64,000 nucleotides of DNA from Massilia aurea (lineage in GTDB: Bacteria; Pseudomonadota; Gammaproteobacteria; Burkholderiales; Burkholderiaceae_D), in NCBI RefSeq assembly GCF_014200505.1, contig NZ_JACHBX010000005.1:372001-436000 (forward strand), written 5' to 3'. The position numbers were made by a program, and so were the translations under genes. Below, in pieces: positions 56,381-64,000 of the stretch. The notes below the pieces were generated by a model, which was given only the letters and a program-made list of their open reading frames with translations, did not search any database and was not told the DNA's origin. How positions within the stretch are numbered: the stretch's first letter is position 1; each line of letters opens with the position of its first letter.

Positions 56381-56791
56381 TCAGGCGGCGCCCCACGGAT
56401 CGTAGGTGCCGACCTGCCACAGATGGCCCTCGGGATCGCGGCAGGCAAATGCGCGCCCGCCCTGCGGCGCGTCGCCGATCGGCTGGGTGATCACCGCGCC
56501 ACTGCCGAGCACGCGGGCATGCACGGCGTCGGCATCGTCCACATGAAGCCAGATCGTTTGCGTCAGCAAGCCGCCAGCCTGGGCCGGTGTCGCCAGCAAG
56601 CGGCCATAGTCATCTTCCGAGTGGGTGCCGATCATGACCATGCCATCGCCCAGTGTGAGCTCGGCATGGGCAACTTCGCCCTGCCGGCCCGGGATGCAAC
56701 GCCGTATCGTGAAGCCGAAATTCGTGCACAGCCAGGCGAGCATGGCGGGGGTGTCGTGGTAACGCAGGCAGGGGACGACGGTGGAAGGCAT
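56381..56791 (-). CDS. VOC family protein (glyoxalase/bleomycin-resistance-like)
   Basis: A 136-aa protein of the vicinal oxygen chelate fold: VVPCLRYHDTPAMLAWLCTN at the N-terminus, VAHAELTLGDGMVMIG in the first module, TIWLHVDDADAVHARVLGSG in the second, and FACRDPEGHLWQVGTYDPWG at the end. The EGHLW segment is typical of PhnB/glyoxalase-like proteins. I start at ATG 56791. The substrate is unknown. It is divergent from the DUF2076 gene. Confidence 0.87.
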   Translation of the reverse strand: MPSTVVPCLRYHDTPAMLAWLCTNFGFTIRRCIPGRQGEVAHAELTLGDGMVMIGTHSEDDYGRLLATPAQAGGLLTQTIWLHVDDADAVHARVLGSGAVITQPIGDAPQGGRAFACRDPEGHLWQVGTYDPWGAA

Positions 56792-56903
56792 GGCACGCTC
56801 CCGGTTCGGTTGGTTGGAACAGCGAAGACAATCCAAAGATGCTTGAAATTTCGACAACGGGCCCACAATGTAAGCATATCGTACCTTCCAACCGGAGACC
56901 ATC

Positions 56904-57575
56904 ATGAACCCGTCAGACGAAAAAATCTTGCAGGACTTCCTGGGCCAGCTGGTCCAGGCCCGTGGCGTGACGAAAGATCCGCAAGCCGATGCGCTGATCC
57001 AGCGCGCCGTGGCCGAGCAACCGGACGCCGCCTACCTGCTGGTGCAGCGCGCTCTGCTGGTTGAGCAGGCGCTGGGCAATGCCAAGGCGCGCATCGCCGA
57101 GCTGGAACGTCAGACCACGAAAGGCAGCGGCGGGTTCCTCGACGCGAACACGTGGGGTAATTCGGCGCAAAGCAATCCATCGTCACCAGCGCAGGCGCCA
57201 GCGCAAGGCGCAGTGCAGGGTACGGCAGCACCGGCGCGCAGCGGCGGCTTCCTGGGTGGCGCTGGCGGCGGCATGCTGGGCACGATCGCGGCCACGGCGG
57301 CTGGCGTAGCAGCTGGTAGTTTCCTGTTCCATGGCATCGGCAATCTGCTCGATCACGATGGTGCGGGAAGCGGCGCGGAAGGTAGCGCCAATCATTTGCT
57401 GGCTGATGCCGGGACGGGTGAGGCGAACAGCGGTGGCGCGCTCGCCGATCAAGCGGGCATTGGCGCCATCGACGAACCGGGCGCGGCCGACGATCCGCTG
57501 GCCGACAGCAACCATGGCGATGAGCCGAGCGGGTTCTTCGACGGCGACGGGTCGGACGAGGGCGTGTTCGGCTGA
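56904..57575 (+). CDS. DUF2076 family protein
   Basis: A 223-aa protein. The N-terminal coiled region KILQDFLGQLVQARGVTKDP with AYLLVQRALLVEQALGNAKA (about residues 7-65) is the DUF2076 core. A Gly-rich transmembrane-like stretch follows (FLGGAGGGMLGTIAATAAGV, about 113-140), and then a long acidic tail (ending DGDGSDEGVFG). It resembles periplasmic ligand-binding sensor-type annotations given to this family, but the function is unknown. The stop is 20 bases from the convergent HTH gene. Confidence 0.85.
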   Translation: MNPSDEKILQDFLGQLVQARGVTKDPQADALIQRAVAEQPDAAYLLVQRALLVEQALGNAKARIAELERQTTKGSGGFLDANTWGNSAQSNPSSPAQAPAQGAVQGTAAPARSGGFLGGAGGGMLGTIAATAAGVAAGSFLFHGIGNLLDHDGAGSGAEGSANHLLADAGTGEANSGGALADQAGIGAIDEPGAADDPLADSNHGDEPSGFFDGDGSDEGVFG

Positions 57576-57595
57576 ATAAACCGACCGGCACAAGC

Positions 57596-58420
57596 TCAGC
57601 CGGTCACGAGCGCCGTGATCCTCGCCGCATCCTCCGGCGTCGCCGGGTTATAGACGACCATCGACAGATCCGGCCGGCTATCGACGGCAAACGACGAATA
57701 TTCCAGCGCGAGCCAGCCGGCTACCGGATGGTGCAACTGCTTCGTACCTTCGCCGTAGGTGCCGACATCCCGGCTTTGCCACAGCGCGTCGAAGTCCGGG
57801 CTGCGCTCGCGCAGTTCGCGCACCAGCGGATCCGACTGGACGTCGACACCAGCGCGCGTCATATCGGCCCGGAATGCCGCAACGACGAACCGCGCCACGC
57901 TGTCCCAGTCGCGCTGGGCGGCGCGGGTGGCGGGGTCACAAAAGATGCGGCGCAGGATATTGCGTTGCTCGGGCGTCGCGCTGTCGTAGCCGAACACCGC
58001 CGCAGCGGCGCGGTTCCAGGCGACCACATCCCAACTGGCGGTCTTGATGAAGGCCGGGCTGGCCGGTAATGCGTCGAGCACGCGCTGGATGCGCGGCGAG
58101 ATTGCCGCGTGCGGTGCATGGTGAGGGGCTGGCGGGCGGCCGAGCGCCAGCAGGAACAGGTGCTCGCGCTCGGCCCCGGTGAGCATCAGTGCCCGTGCGA
58201 TGCGCCCAGCGACCTCAGCTGACGGTGCGCCGCCCCGGCCCTGTTCCAGCCAGGTGTACCAGGTGGTGCTGATGCTGGCGCGCTGCGCGACTTCTTCGCG
58301 CCGCAGGCCAGGCGTTCGCCGGCGCGTGTTGCCCAGCCCGAGCGCTGCTGGGTCGAGGCGGGCACGGCGGTCTTTCAGGTAGCTGCCCAGCGGATTGTCG
58401 CGGCTCATTGCCCCATCCAT
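57596..58420 (-). CDS. XRE/HTH regulator with MmyB-like ligand-binding domain
   Basis: A 274-aa repressor-type protein. The HTH (RTPGLRREEVAQRASISTTW) is at about residues 35-60, with YTWLEQGR at the recognition side. The MmyB-like C-terminal domain follows (RIQRVLDALPASPAFIKTAS, WDVVAWNRAAAAVFG, VARFVVAAFRADMTR, LHHPVAGWLALEYSSF). Members bind small hydrophobic ligands and usually control the neighbouring divergent oxidoreductase gene. Start may be 58420 or 58408. A palindrome lies in the 89-base divergent region. Confidence 0.9.
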   Translation of the reverse strand: MDGAMSRDNPLGSYLKDRRARLDPAALGLGNTRRRTPGLRREEVAQRASISTTWYTWLEQGRGGAPSAEVAGRIARALMLTGAEREHLFLLALGRPPAPHHAPHAAISPRIQRVLDALPASPAFIKTASWDVVAWNRAAAAVFGYDSATPEQRNILRRIFCDPATRAAQRDWDSVARFVVAAFRADMTRAGVDVQSDPLVRELRERSPDFDALWQSRDVGTYGEGTKQLHHPVAGWLALEYSSFAVDSRPDLSMVVYNPATPEDAARITALVTG

Positions 58421-58431
58421 CCTGTTACCTC

Positions 58432-58445
58432 TTATACCCGTATAA
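58432..58445. promoter_or_regulatory. Candidate operator of the HTH regulator
   Basis: TTATAC-CC-GTATAA is a perfect 6+6 palindrome in the 89 bases between the divergent HTH and SDR genes. A related incomplete site TTTACCCGGATAC follows at about 58454-58466. Position and symmetry fit self-regulation by the adjacent HTH protein. Confidence 0.5.
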
Positions 58446-58509
58446 AGTCACTACTTTACCCGGATACGCAGCCCGTCGATAGTGGACATCTACCCAACAG
58501 GAGGATGTC

Positions 58510-59403
58510 ATGCATGTATTCATTACCGGTGCGACCGGATTCGTCGGCACTGCCGTGGTACAGGATTTACTTGCCGCCGGCCACACCGTCACCGGCCTGA
58601 CGCGGTCGGAAGCCGGTGCGGCGGCTCTGGCCGCGCTTGGCGTGCGGGCGTGGCGTGGCACGCTCGATGATGTGGAGGGACTGCGCGACGCGGTTGCGGC
58701 GGCCGATGGCGTGATCCATACCGCGTTCGATCACGACTTTTCACGGTACGCCACCAACTGCCAGCAGGACCGGCGCGCGATCGAGGCGCTGGGCGCGGCG
58801 CTCAAGGGTTCGGATCGCCCGTTGATTGTGACGTCAGGCATGGTGCTCGATGTGCAGGGCCGACCGGCGACCGAGGAGGATGTGACGTTCCCGCTCAGCC
58901 CGGCCTATCCGCGCGCATCGGAACATGCCGCCAGCGCGCTGGTCGCGCGCGGTGTGAATGCGTCAGTCGTGCGCCTGCCGCCATCCGTGCACGGTGAGGG
59001 CGATCATGGCCTGGTGCCGATGATGATCGGTTTCGCCCGCACAAAAAGGGTGGCGGCATTTGTCGACGATGGCGCCAACCGCTGGTCGGCGGTGCATCGT
59101 CTGGACGCCGCGCGCGTGTTTCGTCTGGCGCTCGAGCGCGCCGCCCCGGGCGCGCGGTATCACGCCGTGGCCGAGGAGGGCGTCCCATTCAGCGAGATCG
59201 CAGCGGCGATCGGACGCCGGCTGGGCGTGCCGGTGACCGGCATCGCGCGCGCTGCAGCAGCGCAGCACTTTGGCGCACTGGCGCATTTCGCCGGCATGGA
59301 CGTGCCGGCGGCGTGCAGCTGGACGCGCAAGGCGCTGGATTGGCATCCACGCCAGGGCACGCTGATGGAGGATGTCGACAGCACGCGTTATTTCCCGGCT
59401 TGA
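58510..59403 (+). CDS. NAD(P)-dependent extended SDR (epimerase-like)
   Basis: A 297-aa Rossmann protein: MHVFITGATGFVGTAVVQDL at the N-terminus is the extended-SDR TGxxGxxG motif. DGVIHTAFDHDFS and LIVTSGMVLD mark strands 4 and 5. The classical Tyr-x-x-x-Lys is replaced by the region YPRASEHAASALVARG, so the catalytic pair is atypical, as in many atypical SDRs. RWSAVHRLDAARVFRLALER is also typical. It is divergent from the MmyB-like regulator that probably represses it. The substrate is unknown. Confidence 0.88.
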   Translation: MHVFITGATGFVGTAVVQDLLAAGHTVTGLTRSEAGAAALAALGVRAWRGTLDDVEGLRDAVAAADGVIHTAFDHDFSRYATNCQQDRRAIEALGAALKGSDRPLIVTSGMVLDVQGRPATEEDVTFPLSPAYPRASEHAASALVARGVNASVVRLPPSVHGEGDHGLVPMMIGFARTKRVAAFVDDGANRWSAVHRLDAARVFRLALERAAPGARYHAVAEEGVPFSEIAAAIGRRLGVPVTGIARAAAAQHFGALAHFAGMDVPAACSWTRKALDWHPRQGTLMEDVDSTRYFPA

Positions 59404-59421
59404 TCGGGCACGCGACGCTCG

Positions 59422-60657
59422 TCAGACGGGCGTCATCAGCACGCCGGTTGCGGCTGCCAGGGCCACGACGAGCCAGGCCGGCGCGCGCCACGTCACCAGC
59501 AGCAGGAAGCAGCCCAGCGCCACGGCGGCGTCACGCAGGTCGAGCACGGCGCTCGTCCAGACGGGGTTGTACAGCGCGGCGCCGAGGATGCCCACGACGG
59601 CGGCATTGGCACCCATGACCGCGTGGCGCAGCGCGCGCTGGCGCTGCAGTCGGGCCCAGAACGGCAGGGCGCCGTAGACGAGCAGCAGCCCCGGCAGGAA
59701 CAACCCTACCAGCGCCACGCAGGCGCCGCCCACGGCGGTCGCGCTCATCCCGGCCTGCGCGCCAAGGAATGCGGCAAATGCAAACAATGGTCCGGGCAGT
59801 GCCTGGGCCATGCCATACCCCGAGAGGAACGTTTCGCTGCTGATCCAGCCGCTGGCAACGGTTTCGGCCTGCAGCAACGGCAAGACCACGTGGCCGCCGC
59901 CGAACACGAGCGCGCCCGAGCGGTAGAAGGCGTCGAATAAAGCGAGCGGCCGGTACTGGGTGGCAGCGGCGGCGACGGGCAACAGCACGAACAGCAAACC
60001 ACACAGGACCAGCGCGGCGATGCCACCCGCCACGCTGATCGGAAACGCAAGCGGCGCAGCGCCGTGCGGGGCCTCCCCGCGACACCAGGCCCACCCGGCC
60101 AGCGCGCCGGCCGCAATGGCAATCAACTGGCCACCGGGACCGGCGGCAACGACCACCATTGCGATGGCGGCCAGGGCAATCACCTTGCGCTGCCAATCGG
60201 GCGTCAGCGTGCCCGCCATGCCCCACACGGCCTGCGCGACAACGGCCACCGCCACCAGTTTCAGCCCGTGCACCGCGCCGGTGGCCAGCGGGCCGGTCGT
60301 GACGGCGGCCCCGAGCGCCCAGGCGAGCATCAGCAGCGCCGACGGCAAGGTAAAACCCAGCCACGCCGCGCAGCCGCCCAGCACGCCCCCGCCGCGCAGC
60401 ACGCCGAGCGCAAAGCCAACCTGGCTCGACGCCGGGCCGGGCAGGAACTGGCACAGTGCGACCAGTTCGCCATAGCGCGCGTCGTCCAGCCAGCGGCGGC
60501 GCAGGACGAATTCATTGCGGAAGTAGCCCAGGTGGGCGATCGGGCCGCCGAACGAGCGCAGGCCCAGCAGCAGGAAGATCCGGAAGATGGCGAACACAGA
60601 ACTGGCGCCTGCGCCATCGGCAGCAGCGTCGGTCGTTGGGGCGGTGTGGTCGTGCAC
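59422..60657 (-). CDS. chrA: Chromate transporter, two-domain form
   Basis: A 411-aa CHR-family membrane protein with two homologous halves. The first contains GLRSFGGPIAHLGYFRNEFV, then LCQFLPGPASSQVGFALGVL. The second has FGGGHVVLPLLQAETVASGW and GYGMAQALPGPLFAFAAFLG. These paired FGGP/GGGH and PGP motifs define long ChrA proteins that export chromate by proton antiport. The start is GTG 60657, two bases after the response regulator stop, so the gene is in the same transcript. Confidence 0.93.
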   Translation of the reverse strand: MHDHTAPTTDAAADGAGASSVFAIFRIFLLLGLRSFGGPIAHLGYFRNEFVLRRRWLDDARYGELVALCQFLPGPASSQVGFALGVLRGGGVLGGCAAWLGFTLPSALLMLAWALGAAVTTGPLATGAVHGLKLVAVAVVAQAVWGMAGTLTPDWQRKVIALAAIAMVVVAAGPGGQLIAIAAGALAGWAWCRGEAPHGAAPLAFPISVAGGIAALVLCGLLFVLLPVAAAATQYRPLALFDAFYRSGALVFGGGHVVLPLLQAETVASGWISSETFLSGYGMAQALPGPLFAFAAFLGAQAGMSATAVGGACVALVGLFLPGLLLVYGALPFWARLQRQRALRHAVMGANAAVVGILGAALYNPVWTSAVLDLRDAAVALGCFLLLVTWRAPAWLVVALAAATGVLMTPV

Positions 60658-60659
60658 GA

Positions 60660-61433
60660 CTACATCTGCTGGAACAGCGTACTGTGATTGCGGCTGACTT
60701 CCAGCGCCTCGGGATACCCGTGCAACGTGAGCATCTGCCGGCCACGCAGGTCGCGCCGCACTTCGGCGATCGCATCGACCCGCACCAGCGTCGAGCGGTG
60801 GATGCGCCAGAATTCGTCCGGGTCGAGGGCTTCTTCGAGTTCCTTGAGCGTCTTGCGGATCAGGTGCTGGGCGGTAGCCGTCTGCACCCGCGTGTACTTG
60901 TCGTCGGACTGGAAAAACAGCACCTCGGACGTCGCGACCATCCGCAGACTGGTGCCAGACTGGGCCTGGATCCAGCGCAGATAAGCCGGTTTTGACGAAG
61001 GCGCCGCGCGACCCAGCAGCTGGTCACCCAGTTGTGCCAGCCGCGCCAGTTGGGCGCCGATGTCCTGCGGCTTGTGCTCGAGCTGGCGGCGCAGACGCGC
61101 CACCGTGGTATCGAGCCGCGCCAGCGTCACCGGCTTGAGCAGGTAATCGATCGCACCATGCTCGAACGCTTCGACCGCGTACTGGTCGTAGGCGGTGGCA
61201 AACACGATGTGGCAGTCGGCGTACAGCTGCCGCGCCGCGTCGATGCCGCCCATGCCCGGCATGCGGATGTCGAGGAACGCGATGTCCGGCTTGTGCTGCG
61301 CCGCCAGCGTCACCGCTTCGACGCCGTTGGCGGCTTCGGCGACGATGCGCAGCTCGGGCCACGCCTCGTGCAGGCGCGCCCGTAACTGGTCGCGCATCAG
61401 GGCTTCATCATCGGCAATCAGGGCAGTGGGCAT
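60660..61433 (-). CDS. LytTR-type response regulator
   Basis: A 257-aa regulator. The receiver domain has acidic pair IADDEALM, phospho-acceptor Asp in IAFLDIRMPGMGG (about residue 55), Thr/Ser in VFATAYDQYA and Lys in YLLKPV. A C-terminal LytTR DNA-binding domain follows (VATSEVLFFQSDDKYTRVQT, FWRIHRSTLVRVDAI, MLTLHGYPEALEVSRN). The first Met of the conserved start is 61433; two more in-frame ATGs at 61445 and 61457 are created by a 12-base tandem repeat. It pairs with the upstream kinase. Confidence 0.92.
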   Translation of the reverse strand: MPTALIADDEALMRDQLRARLHEAWPELRIVAEAANGVEAVTLAAQHKPDIAFLDIRMPGMGGIDAARQLYADCHIVFATAYDQYAVEAFEHGAIDYLLKPVTLARLDTTVARLRRQLEHKPQDIGAQLARLAQLGDQLLGRAAPSSKPAYLRWIQAQSGTSLRMVATSEVLFFQSDDKYTRVQTATAQHLIRKTLKELEEALDPDEFWRIHRSTLVRVDAIAEVRRDLRGRQMLTLHGYPEALEVSRNHSTLFQQM

Positions 61434-61464
61434 GGCGGAGTGCATCGCGGAGTGCATCGGAATA

Positions 61465-62370
61465 TCAACCGTCTTCGGTCATCCGGTACGGCAGGCGAAT
61501 CGACACGCAGGCGCCGCCCGTCACGGGTGCTTCGATCACGAGTTCGGCCGACGTGCCGTACAACAGCGCCAGGCGTTCGCGGATATTCGCCAGGCCCACG
61601 CCGCTGCCGGCATGCAGGTTGAAGCCGACGCCGTCGTCCAGAACATCGACATGCAGCGTGGCGCCTTCGACCCGCGAGCGCACGACGATCGTGCCGCCGG
61701 CAACCTTGGGCTCGAGCCCATGCTTGATCGCGTTCTCGATCAGCGTCTGCAGCATCATCGGCGGGAACGGCGCACTGCCGAGAAAATCGGGTACCTCGAA
61801 GCGGACGTGGAGCCGTTCCTTCATGCGCGCCTGCATGATGGCGAGATAGGCGCGCGAGAGTTCGACCTGCTTGCCCAGCGTACCGCCGGTGCCGCCTTTG
61901 CCCATCGCCCCGCGCATCTGCGGCAACGACGCGCGCAGGTATTCGATCAGGTGGCCGTGCACGCGCGCCGCTTCCTTTGGATCGGTTTCGATCAGCTGGC
62001 CGATCAGCGCCAGCGTGTTGAACAGGAAGTGCGGCTCGACCTGGGCCTGGAGCGTGGCCATCTGCGCTTCGGTCAGGCGCCGTTCGAGATTGGCCACGTC
62101 GGCCTTGCTCGACGCATCGCGCGCCAGCAGTTCGGCGCGGCGCTTGCCGCCGGCAAGTACCTTGACGCCGAACGAGACCAGGATGAACCAGATCGCCGGT
62201 TCGACCAGGTTGACGAACAGACCCGCGACGAAGCCCAGGAACCAGACCAGGTACAGCTGGCGCCATTCGATCAGCGCGAGCCAGTCGAAGAAGCGCCACC
62301 ACAGGGCGCCCGCTTCGCGCATGGCATCGCGCACGAAGTCGAGCGCGCGGTTGATCTGGACCGCTGCCAT
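61465..62370 (-). CDS. Histidine kinase of the LytS/YehU type
   Basis: A 301-aa sensor kinase. Two transmembrane helices in the N-terminal third (LYLVWFLGFVAGLFVNLVEP and AIWFILVSFGVKVLAG) are followed by a coiled segment. The His-kinase motif AQVEPHFLFNTLALIGQLIE has the phosphorylated His at about residue 134. The ATPase part has LIENAIKHGLEPKVAGG and DDGVGFNLHAGSGVGLANIR. It has no large sensor domain, so the signal is probably sensed in the membrane. It ends 7 bases before the first possible regulator start. Confidence 0.92.
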   Translation of the reverse strand: MAAVQINRALDFVRDAMREAGALWWRFFDWLALIEWRQLYLVWFLGFVAGLFVNLVEPAIWFILVSFGVKVLAGGKRRAELLARDASSKADVANLERRLTEAQMATLQAQVEPHFLFNTLALIGQLIETDPKEAARVHGHLIEYLRASLPQMRGAMGKGGTGGTLGKQVELSRAYLAIMQARMKERLHVRFEVPDFLGSAPFPPMMLQTLIENAIKHGLEPKVAGGTIVVRSRVEGATLHVDVLDDGVGFNLHAGSGVGLANIRERLALLYGTSAELVIEAPVTGGACVSIRLPYRMTEDG

Positions 62371-62373
62371 CGC

Positions 62374-62652
62374 TTATTCTCCGCTCGTGTGGCGCAGGCG
62401 GCGCTGTGGGCGGCCAAACACGGCCACGGCGACGAACTTCAGTACCAGCAGGCCAACGAACAGGGCCAGCACGATCGGCACGATGGTGACCAGCGCGGCG
62501 AGGGCGATGGCGAGCACCAGCAGCACCGGCCACGGCATGCGGGTCAGGTAGCGCGCGCCGGCTTTGGCCAGGCGCCAGGTGGTGCGGCCGGCCACTTCGG
62601 CGTTGCGCAGGATCGACTGGAAGCGGCTGGCGGGCGTATGAATGGTTTTCAC
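62374..62652 (-). CDS. Small membrane protein upstream of the LytTR system
   Basis: A 92-aa protein with an amphipathic N-terminus (HTPASRFQSILRNAEVAGRT) and one or two hydrophobic helices (PWPVLLVLAIALAALVTIVP, VLALFVGLLVLKFVAVAVFG). The C-terminal tail is basic. The start is GTG 62652, which has AAAGGA six bases upstream; a TTG at 62667 is less likely. It stops 3 bases before the kinase start and is probably part of the sensor operon, perhaps as an accessory to the kinase. No family is recognised. Confidence 0.7.
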   Translation of the reverse strand: MKTIHTPASRFQSILRNAEVAGRTTWRLAKAGARYLTRMPWPVLLVLAIALAALVTIVPIVLALFVGLLVLKFVAVAVFGRPQRRLRHTSGE

Positions 62653-62813
62653 GTGCAGTCCTTTCAAAGAGTGATGACCCTACTGTAGGGATGCAGCCGG
62701 CCCAGGCCAAGGGCGATCCGACGAACGGTGCGATTTCCGGGGCGAGCGGTCGTCAGCGTGGATGAGCGGGGCACGGTTTTGCGTGTCAATACGGCGACGC
62801 TGCACGATGGGTG

Positions 62814-63428
62814 TTACGGCGCAATGAGCTTGAGCGCTTCCTGGCGCATCACGTCGAGCATGCCCGCCTGCGGCGTGCGTGCGCAGCCGGCCAGCGTCGC
62901 GTCGAACAGCGTGTCGGCCGGCGGAAAGGTGCGGTGTTCGCCTTCACGTTGAAAGCTGTAGATCAGTTTGCCGACGCTCTCGTAGAACACGGGCAGTTCG
63001 CGCAGGCTGCGCTCCGGGAACGTTGCGCTGTGGTAGGCCACATCGACGTTCAGGTCGGCGCAGGTCTTGGTGGCGATGGTCGACGGGTGATCCTTGCGGA
63101 AGCCGTACGTGACCATCCCACTGGGGGCGCCGTCCGCGCCGGCGATGTCGAGCCGCTTGGCCATGCCGAGTGCCAGCGCATCGAGATCGGCCGAGCGCGA
63201 CGAAGCGCGCACCGTCGCTGCCGCCTTGCGGCCCCGTGTGCCGGGCGTGAGTTCAATCGCGACCATGCCCTGAACGCCCTGCCGCACGAGTGCCTGCGGA
63301 TAGCTGGCGTCGCTGGCATAGATCGTGATTTCGCGCCAGGCCGGCACCGTGGCCTGCGCTGCGACCGATTGCGGGGCCAGCCCAAGAACTCCAAGCGCCA
63401 GGGTCGAACACGCTGCGATGGTTTTCAT
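62814..63428 (-). CDS. Exported TonB-C-like energy transducer-type protein
   Basis: A 204-aa protein with a signal peptide ending AQSVAAQ-like (here LAPQSVAAQA, about residue 24). The mature domain has YPQALVRQGVQGMVAIELTP, which resembles the start of a TonB C-terminal domain (YP..A...G..G.V). A C-terminal part with two Cys (KTCADLNVDVAYH and LAGCARTPQAG) follows. It lacks a TonB transmembrane anchor and Pro-rich linker, so it is unlikely to be a working TonB. The function is unknown. Confidence 0.65.
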   Translation of the reverse strand: MKTIAACSTLALGVLGLAPQSVAAQATVPAWREITIYASDASYPQALVRQGVQGMVAIELTPGTRGRKAAATVRASSRSADLDALALGMAKRLDIAGADGAPSGMVTYGFRKDHPSTIATKTCADLNVDVAYHSATFPERSLRELPVFYESVGKLIYSFQREGEHRTFPPADTLFDATLAGCARTPQAGMLDVMRQEALKLIAP

Positions 63429-63448
63429 GGGAGGCCTTTGGATCGTTG

Positions 63449-64000
63449 TCAGGACGCCTTGCGGTCGTTCCAGTAATCGCGCAGCAGGCCGTAGAACACG
63501 GTATCGGCGTATTCACCGTGCACGCGCCAGCGCTGCGGCATGAAGCCTTCCTTGCGAAAACCGAGTTTTTCCAGCACGTGGGCGGACGCGTCGTTGCGCG
63601 GGTCGATGTCGGCCTCGACCCGGTTGATACCGACCTCGTTGAAGCCGTGATCGAGCACGGCTTCGATCGCTTCGCTGGCGTAGCCGTTGCCCCAGTGGCC
63701 GCTGGCGATGGCGTAGCCCAGTTCGCAGCGGTTGTACTGGTTATAGAAGTGGTGCAGGGCGACGGTGCCGATCACTTCGCGGCTGCCCGCCAGCTCGATG
63801 GCAAAGCGCAGCTCGGTCTCGTCGCGGTAGGCTTCGAGGGCGCGCGCGATGGCGGTGTCGGCCATCGAGATGTCGGTCCACGGCTCGGCGCTCCAGTAGC
63901 GCACGACGGTGGGGTCGGAAAAAATGGCATACAGAGCCCGTGCATCGGTGGCGGCCAGCGGGCGCAGCATCAGGCGTTGGGTGGTCAATACAGGGGTGCT
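63449..64000 (-). CDS. GNAT acetyltransferase (RimJ/RimL-like), start outside window
   Basis: At least 183 residues of a GCN5-related N-acetyltransferase: LTTQRLMLRPLAATDARALY at the N-terminus, GYAIASGHWGNGYASEAIEA at the acetyl-CoA site, and NRVEADIDPRNDASAHVLEK then LGFRKEGFMPQRWRV at the end. The first visible codons read STPVLTTQRL, which matches the usual start of this family. The true ATG therefore probably lies just beyond base 64000. A TTG at 63988 could start a shorter product but is less likely. The substrate may be a ribosomal protein or a small amine. Confidence 0.88.
   Translation of the reverse strand, partial: STPVLTTQRLMLRPLAATDARALYAIFSDPTVVRYWSAEPWTDISMADTAIARALEAYRDETELRFAIELAGSREVIGTVALHHFYNQYNRCELGYAIASGHWGNGYASEAIEAVLDHGFNEVGINRVEADIDPRNDASAHVLEKLGFRKEGFMPQRWRVHGEYADTVFYGLLRDYWNDRKAS

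Noticed and set aside
62814..63428. A true TonB protein energising the receptor at 13.5-17.0 kb
   Set aside because: Only the first part resembles a TonB C-terminal domain. The membrane anchor and Pro-rich linker are absent and the distance is over 45 kb.

Overview
The window is high-GC bacterial DNA, dense with genes and with strong GC bias at third codon positions. TonB receptor and porin genes, XdhABC, DUF2058, DUF2076 and DUF4153 proteins and MipA/OmpV point to a Gram-negative betaproteobacterium, most likely Oxalobacteraceae (Massilia/Duganella/Telluria group). That placement is inferred from gene content only. No rRNA, tRNA, CRISPR array or complete insertion sequence was seen.

Layout. 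1-1.6 kb: the end of a small periplasmic phosphate-binding-like gene and a porin-like gene. 1.8-11.3 kb: a DUF4153 membrane protein broken by an in-frame amber codon, then purine catabolism (hydroxyisourate hydrolase, allantoinase PuuE, XdhA, XdhB, XdhC, guanine deaminase). 11.5-20.9 kb: an exported block of adenosine deaminase, a 1139-aa TonB-dependent receptor, lipoprotein 5'-nucleotidase, S1/P1 nuclease and a MipA/OmpV protein. 21.1-26.1 kb: a run of little-known genes on the minus strand with lower GC, including a DKNYY-repeat protein; it looks like an acquired island. 26.4-28.0 kb: a chemoreceptor. 28.3-33.0 kb: a complete BMP-type nucleoside ABC transporter. 33.2-38.0 kb: hydrolase, YciI protein, a DUF969-DUF979-pcp operon, a 136-bp tandem repeat array and a DUF2141 protein. 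38.1-44.6 kb: a full zeaxanthin-glucoside carotenoid cluster (crtE-X-Y-I-B with convergent crtZ). 44.7-55.3 kb: LysR regulator, pseudouridine genes psuG-psuK, then divergently purine nucleoside phosphorylase, deoB, deoC, an ALDH16-type double aldehyde dehydrogenase, deoA and cdd. 55.4-64 kb: mixed housekeeping and stress genes, an SDR with a divergent HTH regulator, a LytTR two-component system joined to chrA, and a GNAT gene cut by the window end.

Read together, much of the window can be seen as one nucleic-acid utilisation locus. Polymer would be cut outside the cytoplasm (S1/P1 nuclease), dephosphorylated (5'-nucleotidase) and partly deaminated (exported adenosine deaminase). It could cross the outer membrane by the TonB receptor or a MipA/porin-like protein and enter by the BMP/ABC system. 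Sugars would then be recovered by PNP, DeoA, DeoB, DeoC and the aldehyde dehydrogenase, and bases would be degraded by GuaD, XdhABC, UraH and PuuE. Urate oxidase and OHCU decarboxylase are not in the window. Three copies of a double-hairpin intergenic element with compensatory stem changes are all placed among these nucleotide genes. The individual families are known; their joint function here is inference.
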